Part shown: in pieces, positions 6,751 to 14,064 of the stretch
Layout of the letters: the number at the start of each line of letters is the position of its first letter
Numbering within the stretch: position 1 is the stretch's first letter
NCBI GenBank assembly: GCA_003553895.1
Contig: PWFM01000037.1
Span: forward strand, 1-15,254
From: Syntrophomonadaceae bacterium
Lineage (GTDB): Bacteria > Bacillota > Dethiobacteria > DTU022
DNA: 15,254 bases
Direction: 5' to 3'
Position numbers and translations under genes: made by a program
Notes under the pieces: model-generated
What the model was told of the DNA's origin: nothing
Databases searched by the model: none
Seen by the model: the letters and a program-made list of their open reading frames with translations, nothing else

Positions 6751-8103
6751 TTACCTCATCACTTCATCAATTGAACGGCCCAGGATTTCCACTATCCTGT
6801 CCGCATCCTGTTTTTCAAGTATTAAGGAAGGAGATAAGGCCACGACATCATTATCAAGGGGCCTGGTTATAAGCCCGCGGCGATAAGCGGCCTCAAAAAC
6901 AGCAAAACCGGCCTTATGGTCCGGCTTATTTTTAGTTTTTCGGTCTGCAACCAGTTCCAGGGCCAGCATCAGGCCCTTGCCCCTCACCTCACCGATATGC
7001 TCCGATTCCAGGTTTCTTAAACCCTCCAACAACCGCAACCCCACGGTAGCAGCATTTTGCTTCAAATTCTCCCTTTCCAGTATTTCAATGTTTTTCAAAG
7101 CTGCCCGGCAGGCCAGCGGATGCCCGCTGTAGGTAAAACCATGATTGAACATATCCTCGCTTCGCAAGGTCTGGAAGATTTGATCTGAAATAACAGCAGC
7201 CCCGAGGGGCACGTACCCGCTGGTTATACCCTTGGCCAGGGCCATGGCATCCGGAGTTACGCCCTTCCAGTGTTCAATGCCGAAAAGTTTTCCCGTCCGC
7301 CCAAAACCGGTAATCACCTCATCGGCGATGAACAAAATGTTGTAATGGTTACAAATCTCCCTGATCTTTTCGTAATAGCCCGGTGGAGGCACAATTACCC
7401 CACCCGACCCGATTACAGGCTCGGCAATAAAAGCGGCTACTTTATCTTCACCAAGCTCTATAACTTTTTCTTCCAGCGCTTCAGCGCATTCCAGGTTGCA
7501 TGAGGGGAACTCCAAACCCCAGGGACAGTAATAGCAGTACGGCTCATTAATAAAGGCAAAACCCGGCGGAAAGGGATCAAAACCTTCCTGGTAGTGAGGA
7601 AAGCGGGTGGCCTGGATCGAACCGTAACCAACCCCGTGGTAACCTTTGTTGCGAGAAATGATATAATCCTTGCTATCCATCCCCAGCACCGACCAGTACA
7701 GTCTGGCTATTTTAAACAGGCTGTCGTTGACCTCTGAACCGCTGCCGGCAAAGAAGACTTTGCTTTTTTCCAGGGGCACAATTTTACTCAATTTTTCCGC
7801 CAGCTGTATGGCCGGCACATTGGAAAAGCCGGAAAAACAGTGAAAAACGTCCAGCGTGGCCATCTGATCGGCTGCCGCTTCGATCATTTCTTCCCTGCCG
7901 TGACCGATATTGTTATACCACAGACCGGCAAAACCATCGATGTATTCATTACCGTCTATATCATAAACCCTGGTCCGGTAAGCCCCTGCTATGATCCTGG
8001 GTCCCCGCTCGATGGCATCCTGAATGCCGGTAAATGGATGCAGGAAGTATTTGCCGTCTGCTTTTTTTAAGGCTTCTATATCCCGGTCCCTGTAAAAACC
8101 CAT
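6751..8103 (-). CDS. Class III PLP-dependent aminotransferase (omega-amino acid:pyruvate type)
   Basis: A 450-residue fold-type I aminotransferase that would move an amino group between an amine or omega-amino acid and a keto acid such as pyruvate. Lys291 in ALAKGITSGY is the PLP lysine. DEVITGFGRTG (261-271) holds the Asp that contacts the pyridine nitrogen. GSGSEVND (120-127) binds the phosphate, and a Gly-Tyr-His (154-156) supplies the ring-stacking residue. The N-terminal block DGFAGLWYNNIGHGR is typical of beta-alanine/taurine/putrescine-type transaminases, but the substrate cannot be fixed. Cys190, 193, 202 and 206 form a compact Cys quartet (YCYYCPWGLEFPSCNLEC), seen in a subgroup of these enzymes. 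The ATG at 8103 has AGGG 6 nt upstream. It is a single-gene unit, divergent from the lipoprotein gene. Confidence 0.9.
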   Translation of the reverse strand: MGFYRDRDIEALKKADGKYFLHPFTGIQDAIERGPRIIAGAYRTRVYDIDGNEYIDGFAGLWYNNIGHGREEMIEAAADQMATLDVFHCFSGFSNVPAIQLAEKLSKIVPLEKSKVFFAGSGSEVNDSLFKIARLYWSVLGMDSKDYIISRNKGYHGVGYGSIQATRFPHYQEGFDPFPPGFAFINEPYCYYCPWGLEFPSCNLECAEALEEKVIELGEDKVAAFIAEPVIGSGGVIVPPPGYYEKIREICNHYNILFIADEVITGFGRTGKLFGIEHWKGVTPDAMALAKGITSGYVPLGAAVISDQIFQTLRSEDMFNHGFTYSGHPLACRAALKNIEILERENLKQNAATVGLRLLEGLRNLESEHIGEVRGKGLMLALELVADRKTKNKPDHKAGFAVFEAAYRRGLITRPLDNDVVALSPSLILEKQDADRIVEILGRSIDEVMR

Positions 8104-8155
8104 ATTTAACCCTGCCTTTCCTGAATCTTGTTACGACCACTTTATCTTGTCAGGT

Positions 8156-8200
8156 TAATAAAAACCACTGCTTCTTTTACTTCCACAATGGTTTTTATTA
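8156..8200. promoter_or_regulatory. Perfect 12-bp inverted repeat at the aminotransferase promoter
   Basis: TAATAAAAACCA (8156-8167) and TGGTTTTTATTA (8189-8200) are exact reverse complements separated by 21 nt. On the minus strand the right arm begins inside a perfect TATAAT (complement of 8197-8202), so the repeat spans the transcription start and the first ~35 nt of the leader. It could be a repressor operator with two half-sites or a hairpin in the leader RNA. No good -35 accompanies the TATAAT, which suggests an activator or a weak promoter. Confidence 0.5.
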
Positions 8201-8216
8201 TACCTTCAAACAACAC

Positions 8217-8246
8217 TTGACATCCGTTAAAAGATGACTAGATAAT
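8217..8246 (+). promoter_or_regulatory. Sigma-70/sigma-A promoter for the lipoprotein gene
   Basis: TTGACA (8217-8222), an 18-nt spacer, then GATAAT (8241-8246). The -35 is perfect and the -10 is 5 of 6. The expected start lies near 8253, about 45 nt before the chosen ATG at 8298. Confidence 0.75.
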
Positions 8247-8297
8247 AGAGGCAGTGTGATAGGGATGCGGATTATAATTTTATCAACCAGGAAAAGG

Positions 8298-9260
8298 ATG
8301 TTACCCATGTTAAATAAATTCCTGCCCCGGCTTTTCGTTATCGCCTTCCTGGCCGGATTGTTAATGCTTCCGGCTGGCGGCTGCAATATGGAAGAAGAGA
8401 CTTATGAAATGGAAACGGATCAAGAGTTTCAGCAGGCCGTGGAAAATGCCGTAGAGCGTTTTCTCCAGGATGACGATCCCGATATAATATTAAATGACCT
8501 GTATGAAACTTTTGCCGAACGGTATTCTGAAGAGGAAATAGAGTCTTACGTTATGGCCAGGGTTAATGAAGAAGCTGACAAGGTAAACGCCAGGCTTGAA
8601 GAGCTTGATCAAGAAATTGCAGAGGCAGCGGAAAAAGCCGGCGATCTAAAAAAACAGCTGGAAAATGAAGCCGATGGAGAAACTCTTGAAAAGTTTAATG
8701 AACAGCTGCAGCCCATGTATAACTGGATTGACAAACTGGACCAAAAAATTGAAGAAGCGACCGACCCGGGCCGGATAGCCGATTTAAAGCAAGAAAAAAT
8801 CAACACCTACCGCGAACTGGTTTCTGTCATTGAAGAAAAGCTGGACTCCGACCGGCTCAATATAAACAATAATCTGGAAACAAGAGACTTGCTAAACTAT
8901 TACCATGAGATCGAAGCTCTCCTCGATAAAGAAAGAGAAATTGTATCGGCTTATGAAAGAGTTACGGGAGACAACTTCATCAGCGATCGGGTCCTGCACG
9001 ATGAATTGAGAAAAAATATAATACCGGAAACCGAAGCCCTGCTTGATCAATTAAAGGGGATAAAGGCTGAAAGCGAAGACACCGAAAACCTGCACAGATC
9101 TTTTCTAAATACATGGGAATTAAAGCTGGATGGCTACAAAAAAATGGTTCGGGCCATTAACAATGATGACGATGATACAAGAAGTGAGGCCGAAGAATTG
9201 ATCGAAGAAGGGGCCAATTCCCGGCAGCAGTTCAGGGCTAAGCTGGAAGAACTGCTTTAG
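8298..9260 (+). CDS. Coiled-coil lipoprotein of unknown function
   Basis: A 320-residue protein from the ATG at 8298, which has AGGAAAAGG just upstream; in-frame ATGs at 8265 and 8307 are alternatives. The N terminus has positive charges (K7, R11), a hydrophobic core (LFVIAFLAGLLMLPAGG) and Cys29 as a plausible lipidation site, although the residues before it (AGG) make a weak lipobox. The mature part is almost all helix-forming, rich in Glu, Lys and Leu, with long heptad-like stretches (for example EELDQEIAEAAEKAGDLKKQ and KLDQKIEEATDPGRIADLKQ), so a membrane-anchored coiled-coil rod is likely. I do not recognise the family. The PEBP gene follows after 105 nt on the same strand and may share its transcript. 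Confidence 0.82.
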   Translation: MLPMLNKFLPRLFVIAFLAGLLMLPAGGCNMEEETYEMETDQEFQQAVENAVERFLQDDDPDIILNDLYETFAERYSEEEIESYVMARVNEEADKVNARLEELDQEIAEAAEKAGDLKKQLENEADGETLEKFNEQLQPMYNWIDKLDQKIEEATDPGRIADLKQEKINTYRELVSVIEEKLDSDRLNINNNLETRDLLNYYHEIEALLDKEREIVSAYERVTGDNFISDRVLHDELRKNIIPETEALLDQLKGIKAESEDTENLHRSFLNTWELKLDGYKKMVRAINNDDDDTRSEAEELIEEGANSRQQFRAKLEELL

Positions 9261-9365
9261 AGAAACAGGTTATGGGCATAAATGATTCTTAGAACCGGAA
9301 GGAATAAAACCCCTTGATCAAGAAGATTGCCCGTAGCAACCTGCATAAAAGAAAGGATGGTTAAG

Positions 9366-9839
9366 ATGGGTTTTGCTCTCTCCAAAATGCAATTGAAGAG
9401 CCCGGCTTTTGAATCGCGCGGGAAAATACCGAGAAAACATACCGGCGAAGGCGAAGACCTCTCTCCCGCCCTGGAATGGGACAATGTCCCGGAAGGCACA
9501 GTCTCATTTGCCATCATCTGCCACGATCCGGATGCCCCCCTGGTCACGCCGGGAACATACGGTTTCGTGCACTGGGTCCTCTACAACATTCCCGCTTCGG
9601 TTACCGGGCTGCCGGAAGGAACGGAAGAATACACCAGTGGAGTCAATGACGCCCAAAAACAGGGCTATATGGGACCGATGCCCCCGGAAGGGCACGGTCT
9701 TCACCACTACTTTTTCTGGGTGCTGGCCCTTGATAAAGAACTGCGTCTGGAGCCGGGCCTGACCATGTGGCAGCTGCTGGAAAAAACCGAACCTCATATC
9801 CTCGGCATGAACCGCCTGGTCGGGACTTATGAAAGATAA
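9366..9839 (+). CDS. YbhB/YbcL family Raf kinase inhibitor-like protein (PEBP fold)
   Basis: A 157-residue protein of the bacterial phosphatidylethanolamine-binding-protein family. The family signatures are in place: DPDAP (54-58), His69-Trp70 in FVHWVLYNIP, and GPMPPEGHGLHHYFF (103-117; most relatives have GPCPP or GPxPP). Bacterial members are cytoplasmic and their biochemical role is poorly known. The ATG at 9366 has AAAGGA 8 nt upstream. An in-frame ATG at 9357 directly abuts that site and is less likely, and a longer frame back to 9327 has no support. It is followed by an intrinsic terminator at 9917. Confidence 0.92.
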   Translation: MGFALSKMQLKSPAFESRGKIPRKHTGEGEDLSPALEWDNVPEGTVSFAIICHDPDAPLVTPGTYGFVHWVLYNIPASVTGLPEGTEEYTSGVNDAQKQGYMGPMPPEGHGLHHYFFWVLALDKELRLEPGLTMWQLLEKTEPHILGMNRLVGTYER

Positions 9840-9916
9840 ATGGCACCATTTATTGCCTTAATTTTACCAGGAGAAAAAACCATATAAAACAAACAGCTTT
9901 TACTATAATTTTACAG

Positions 9917-9945
9917 GGCTGCCTCTGTTACGGGGCAGCCTCTTT
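9917..9945 (+). terminator. Intrinsic terminator after the PEBP gene
   Basis: GGCTGCC (9917-9923) and GGCAGCC (9934-9940) form a perfect 7-bp stem with a 10-nt loop, followed by TCTTT. It lies 77 nt after the stop codon. The short T-tract makes it moderate in strength. Confidence 0.7.
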
Positions 9946-10286
9946 AGTATTCAATATCCCTGCGGACCCTGGTTGTCATTCTAAAGTGTTAATCCCTATA
10001 TTACTCTTTTTTCACCTTGCTTCCATGCTTATTAGCGATTTAATTTTAAAAATTGTTCTTGTAAAGTAGAATATGATAAAAGAAATCCAGCAAAACAGCA
10101 GCTAAAAATTGCCGTGCCCTCCAATCCGCACGATCATTGATTAAGCAGCATTAAAAAAGCCCCTCAATCGATACGGCAAAGAAGGCAAATGTATAACAGG
10201 CCGGCTGCTGCTGTGAATAAAGGTTACTGGCAAACATGGCGGCAAGAATTAGTTTAACAGCCAACGTAAGCGCATGTTTTTTTTAG

Positions 10287-10308
10287 CTTTGAAAATACCA
10301 ATTCAAAG
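10287..10308. promoter_or_regulatory. Inverted repeat just upstream of the bamB-like gene (operator candidate)
   Basis: CTTTGAA (10287-10293) and TTCAAAG (10302-10308) are exact reverse complements with an 8-nt spacer, ending 30 nt before the start codon. The 22-bp symmetric layout suits a dimeric regulator. Since it lies so close to the gene, it would overlap the promoter or the early leader. The regulator is unknown. Confidence 0.35.
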
Positions 10309-10338
10309 TAAAAACATACCTGAGAGGTGTTAAAAACA

Positions 10339-12330
10339 ATGAGATATGCTGAAACCGGGTACAACCTGGAAATTGACCTCTCCAGCGGAAACGTCGAGAA
10401 AGTAGAAACCGACCCGGCGATGACGGAACTGCACCTTGGAGGTCTGGGAACCAACGCCAGGCTTTTATGGGACCGGGTCCCTCCAGAAACAGACCCTCTC
10501 TCTCCGGAAAACCTGCTCATATTCGGCACCGGATTACTTGCCGGCACCCCGGCACCGGCTGCCAACCGGACTATCGTCACCACTTATTCCCCCCAGACCC
10601 TGTTAATGGCCTACTCTATGATGGGTGGTTTCTTCGCCCCGGAAATGAAATATGCCGGTTATGATAAAATTATTTTCAGCGGCCGTTCGCCGGAGCTGGT
10701 CTACGTCTGGATCAATAATGACCGGGTGGAAATTCGCGACGCCTCCCACCTGCAGGGCAAGGGCGTCGTTGAAACCGAAGAACTGCTCAAGCAGGAGCTG
10801 GAAGATCAAGATATCCAGGTTGCTTCCATCGGACTGGCCGGGGAAAACCAGGTTTATTACGCCTCCATAGAACATGCCCGCTCCAGCGCCAGCCGGGCCG
10901 GCATCGGGGCCGTGATGGGCTCCAAAAATCTAAAAGCAGTAGTCGTCCGGGGCTCGAAAGATGTCAACATTGCTAAACCAAAGGAGTTTATAGAGCTGTG
11001 CAATGAAGTCCTGGATTATATCCAGTGGCGGGCCGAGAACCCGGTGAAGAACGTTCCACCAATTTTGGCAGGTCTCGGATCGCCGCAGGAAATGGCTATC
11101 CATGATGAAGCATGGCATACCACGGCCTTCTCCTGGGGCAACGCCCGTTACAGAAGAAAAGAATTTTGGAATGAAGAAGTTGAAGAAGAATGGTCCAGGA
11201 TCCAGGACGGGGCCGTGCAAAGGTTGATCAGCTGCTATAACTGTCCCATGAAATGCGGGGCGATCATCGCCTACCCCACCCTGGAACTCTCCAAATATAT
11301 GATGAAATGTTATTCTAAACTGACCTATGTCATGGGCGCCATGGTGGATAACCTTGAATTCGGCTTCAGGATTGCCGGCCTGGCCCAGGGTTACGGTGTC
11401 GATTCATATACCGCTCCACAGGTCATGGCTTTTGCCATTGAACTGTATGAAAACGGTATTTTAACCGATGAAGATCTGCCCGACTTTCCTCCCGACAATG
11501 AAGGCCGGTTTTTTTACCTGTTGGAGAAGATTGTCCACCGGGAGGGCATCGGCGATGTGCTGGCCAACGGAGTTTACTGGGCCGCGCGTCAGATCGGAAA
11601 AGGAGCGGAAGCTTACGACAGCAATACCATCAAAAAACACGAACAAATTCCAATCAAACTGGGCATGTTGAACCCGATTTTCTTCCTGATGCTTTCCACA
11701 GGCGAAAAAATCAACATTACTCAAATTGAAGGACAGCTGCCCCAGGCCCCCTTTCCCAACAAGGAAGACCGGGAAGAGTTTGTCCAGGACTGGTTCCAGG
11801 CTCCAAGCGAGAACATTAAAGACTTCTTTCTTAAATGGGAACCCCGCGGCGAATACGCTTTCCCCTACTTTCCCGATTTCCAAACCGCCTGTGAACTGGT
11901 CGAATGGCAGGAAACAATGCACTATATTGATGATTCCACCGGCATCTGCGCCGGGTTGTCTTCATTCCCAATTAAACCACCCTACCACATCCACAACCTG
12001 CCAACCCTGGTCTCGGCCGCTACGGGGCTGGATATCAACAAAGACATATTGTGGAATAAAATTGTTAAAAGAAACCGCTGCCTGCTCAGGGCCATCAATG
12101 CCCGCAGGGGCTTGCGACGAAAAGATGACAAGCCTCCCCAGGACCACTGGAAAAAGAGATTTCCCGACCACGAAGCCCAGCTGCTCGATGAATATTACAA
12201 GTTTAAAGGCTGGAACAACGAAGGGATCCCAACCAGGGAAACCCTGCGATCCCTGGACCTGGACGATATCGGGGAAGATTTAGAAAAGCGAGGGATATAT
12301 GCCAATGGCCAAGAAAACGAAAACAGTTAA
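10339..12330 (+). CDS. bamB: BamB-like tungsten-dependent AOR-family oxidoreductase (class II benzoyl-CoA reductase catalytic subunit type)
   Basis: A 663-residue member of the aldehyde:ferredoxin oxidoreductase family, which holds W with two pyranopterins and one [4Fe-4S] cluster. The cluster ligands are Cys299-x2-Cys302-x3-Cys306 (SCYNCPMKCG) and, far downstream, Cys537. Beyond the general AOR plan, it carries Glu251, His255, Glu257 and His260 in QEMAIHDEAWHTTAFSW, and Cys324 in MMKCYSKLTY. As I recall the Geobacter BamB structure, Glu251, His255 and His260 belong to the active-site/Zn region and Cys322 binds W, so the match is nearly position for position. Benzoyl-CoA dearomatisation, or reduction of a related cyclic acyl-CoA, is the natural inference; no substrate genes confirm it here. 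The ATG at 10339 is preceded by GAGAGGTG; a GTG inside that site at 10327 is a poor start. The gene overlaps the next by 32 nt. Confidence 0.8.
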   Translation: MRYAETGYNLEIDLSSGNVEKVETDPAMTELHLGGLGTNARLLWDRVPPETDPLSPENLLIFGTGLLAGTPAPAANRTIVTTYSPQTLLMAYSMMGGFFAPEMKYAGYDKIIFSGRSPELVYVWINNDRVEIRDASHLQGKGVVETEELLKQELEDQDIQVASIGLAGENQVYYASIEHARSSASRAGIGAVMGSKNLKAVVVRGSKDVNIAKPKEFIELCNEVLDYIQWRAENPVKNVPPILAGLGSPQEMAIHDEAWHTTAFSWGNARYRRKEFWNEEVEEEWSRIQDGAVQRLISCYNCPMKCGAIIAYPTLELSKYMMKCYSKLTYVMGAMVDNLEFGFRIAGLAQGYGVDSYTAPQVMAFAIELYENGILTDEDLPDFPPDNEGRFFYLLEKIVHREGIGDVLANGVYWAARQIGKGAEAYDSNTIKKHEQIPIKLGMLNPIFFLMLSTGEKINITQIEGQLPQAPFPNKEDREEFVQDWFQAPSENIKDFFLKWEPRGEYAFPYFPDFQTACELVEWQETMHYIDDSTGICAGLSSFPIKPPYHIHNLPTLVSAATGLDINKDILWNKIVKRNRCLLRAINARRGLRRKDDKPPQDHWKKRFPDHEAQLLDEYYKFKGWNNEGIPTRETLRSLDLDDIGEDLEKRGIYANGQENENS

Positions 12331-12859
12331 AGTGATCAACATCGATCTTGAAAAATGCAACGGCTGCCGGGCCTGTGAAGTGATTTGTTCTGCTTTCCAC
12401 GCCCCTGACAAGTACAGTCTGAACAACCCGGCCCGGTCCAGGATCCGCATGATCCGAAAGCCCCTGGATGACATTTACCTTCCCGTCTATGCAGGGGAAT
12501 ATACTGCCGCTGAATGCATGGGCAGGGACAAGTACATTATTGACGGCAAGGAATACGATGAGTGCGACTTCTGCCGGGCTTCCTGCCCTTCGAGAGATGC
12601 TTTCAAAGAACCCGATTCCGGACTGCCCTTGAAATGCGACATGTGCGAAGACGATCCGCCTCAGGAAGAACCCCTTTGCGTGAAGTGGTGCCTTTCTGAT
12701 GCCCTCACCTATGAGGAACGGGAGGAAGAAATAGACGAGGAAGAAGAAGAGCAGGAATTGACCCAGGAAGAGATGGAACGGGGGCTAAAAGCCCTGGCCG
12801 ATAAATATGGTCTGGATAGTGTAGCAGGTAGCCTGGCCAGGCTGTTAAAGAAAGAATAA
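12299..12859 (+). CDS. bamC: BamC-like polyferredoxin subunit
   Basis: A 186-residue electron-transfer protein with 12 Cys, of the ferredoxin type found next to molybdopterin and tungstopterin enzymes. Cys20, 23, 26 and 30 (CNGCRACEVIC) start the first site. Cys89, 92 and 96 (CDFCRASC) and Cys113, 116, 127 and 131 (KCDMC ... LCVKWC) supply the rest, enough for three [4Fe-4S] clusters, with Cys73 as a spare ligand. It would carry electrons between the tungsten subunit and the Hdr-like proteins. Residues about 139-160 are an almost pure Glu/Asp stretch before a short helical tail. The ATG at 12299 lies inside the end of the preceding gene and 4 nt behind GAGGG; an ATG at 12305 is an alternative. 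The overlap points to translational coupling and a fixed ratio to BamB. Confidence 0.82.
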   Translation: MPMAKKTKTVKVINIDLEKCNGCRACEVICSAFHAPDKYSLNNPARSRIRMIRKPLDDIYLPVYAGEYTAAECMGRDKYIIDGKEYDECDFCRASCPSRDAFKEPDSGLPLKCDMCEDDPPQEEPLCVKWCLSDALTYEEREEEIDEEEEEQELTQEEMERGLKALADKYGLDSVAGSLARLLKKE

Positions 12860-12891
12860 TAAACCACGACGAAAGAAGGGATCACTGAATC

Positions 12892-14043
12892 GTGGACACC
12901 GAAAGCCCGATCAAGGAAGTTATCGAGGAAATAAAGGAATTTGGCGGCGCAGCCGTCCAGTATTGTTACCAGTGTGGCAAATGCGATACCGTCTGCCCCT
13001 GGAATAAGGTAATTAATTTTAGTATCCGGCGGCTGATCAGAGAAGCGGCCTTCGGTATTCCAGAAATTGAGCTCGAAGAAGTATGGCGCTGCACCACCTG
13101 CGGGAAATGTCCCCGGGAATGTCCCCGGGACGTAAAGCAGATCGATGACGTCGTAGCGATGCGTAGAATAGCCGCCGAATACGGTGTATCATCAACCCTG
13201 CTCAAACCGGTCCGCTCGGCCAGCGCCAGCCTTAACGCGGAAGGAAACCCCTTCGTCCAGGACCGATCCAAACGGGCTGATTGGGCGGAAGGTTACAACG
13301 TTAAAGGCTTTGATGAAGAAATGGAAATTCTTTACTTCCCCTGCTGTTACGTCAGTTACGACCAAAGGTTAATGGCCATAGCCCGGTCTACGGCCGAGAT
13401 CATGAATAAAGCCGGGGTTGAGTTTGGCATCCTGGGCACGAAAGAAAACTGCTGCGGTGAAAGCATCCGCAAGACCGGCAATGAAGACGTTTTCAAAACC
13501 CTGGCCCGGGAGAACATCAAAACTTTTATAGATCACGGGGTTAAAAGAATCCTGGTTTCTTCCCCTCACTGCCTGCATACTTTTAAGAATGAATATCCTG
13601 AGTTCAAAGCCAACTTTGAGGTAATTCATATTTCAGAGTATTTAAATGAGCTAATTGGCGAAGGCCGCCTTGAAATCAAGGGCGAATACTCAAAAAAAGT
13701 AGCTTACCACGATCCCTGCTACCTGGGAAGGCACAACGGCATCTATGATCCGCCCCGGGAAATATTAAAAGCTATCCCGGGCCTGGAATTCATTGAACTT
13801 TATGAGTCCCGTGAAGACAGCCTTTGCTGCGGCATGGGCGGGGGGCGGATCTGGATCGACACCAAGATGTCGGAACGGTTTTCCAACCTCAGGCTGGAAC
13901 AGGCCATAGAGCTGGGGGCAGAGGTCCTGGCCACTGCCTGCCCTTATTGTATCGATGCCTTCGAGGAAAGCAGGTCGGGTCTTAATTACGAAGAGTCAAT
14001 AGTGGTTAAAGATATAACGGAGATTATTAATGAATTAACCTGA
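12892..14043 (+). CDS. bamD: BamD-like HdrD-type iron-sulfur protein (two ferredoxin sites plus two CCG domains)
   Basis: A 383-residue protein that joins an HdrC-like and an HdrB-like part, as in HdrD and GlpC. Two [4Fe-4S] motifs come first: Cys25, 28, 31, 35 and Cys67, 70, 73, 77. Two Cys-rich CCG domains follow. The first has Cys151-152, Cys187-188 and Cys227; the second has Cys276, Cys312-313 and Cys350-x2-Cys353. In heterodisulfide reductases such domains hold noncubane [4Fe-4S] clusters that cleave disulfides; in the Bam setting they are thought to pass electrons between HdrA-like and BamBC modules. The GTG start has AAGGG about 11 nt upstream, a rather long spacing. It lies 32 nt after the polyferredoxin gene and 21 nt before hdrA, within one operon. 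Confidence 0.85.
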   Translation: MDTESPIKEVIEEIKEFGGAAVQYCYQCGKCDTVCPWNKVINFSIRRLIREAAFGIPEIELEEVWRCTTCGKCPRECPRDVKQIDDVVAMRRIAAEYGVSSTLLKPVRSASASLNAEGNPFVQDRSKRADWAEGYNVKGFDEEMEILYFPCCYVSYDQRLMAIARSTAEIMNKAGVEFGILGTKENCCGESIRKTGNEDVFKTLARENIKTFIDHGVKRILVSSPHCLHTFKNEYPEFKANFEVIHISEYLNELIGEGRLEIKGEYSKKVAYHDPCYLGRHNGIYDPPREILKAIPGLEFIELYESREDSLCCGMGGGRIWIDTKMSERFSNLRLEQAIELGAEVLATACPYCIDAFEESRSGLNYEESIVVKDITEIINELT

Positions 14044-14064
14044 AACCTGGCGAGGTGAAATGGA

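Larger units (their letters stand above)
9840..10338. other. Intergenic region upstream of the tungsten-enzyme operon
   Basis: A 499-nt stretch without a gene I can support. It begins with the PEBP terminator. An AT-rich segment (about 10035-10085) contains TAGAAT/TATGAT-like -10 boxes but no matching -35. The last 60 nt contain eight T in a row (10277-10284), an inverted repeat at 10287-10308 and the ribosome site of the bamB-like gene. The region is long enough to hold a regulated promoter with a far-upstream activator site. I see no riboswitch core, tRNA or repeat array. Confidence 0.45.

Noticed and set aside
9841..9857. Sigma-54-like site TGGCAC...TTGCC just after the PEBP gene
   Set aside because: The GG and GC elements are 11 rather than 10 nt apart, and the site lies before the PEBP terminator, far from the next gene.
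10327..10338. Upstream GTG start for the bamB-like gene
   Set aside because: The GTG lies within the GAGAGGTG sequence that serves as ribosome site for the ATG at 10339 and has no such site of its own.
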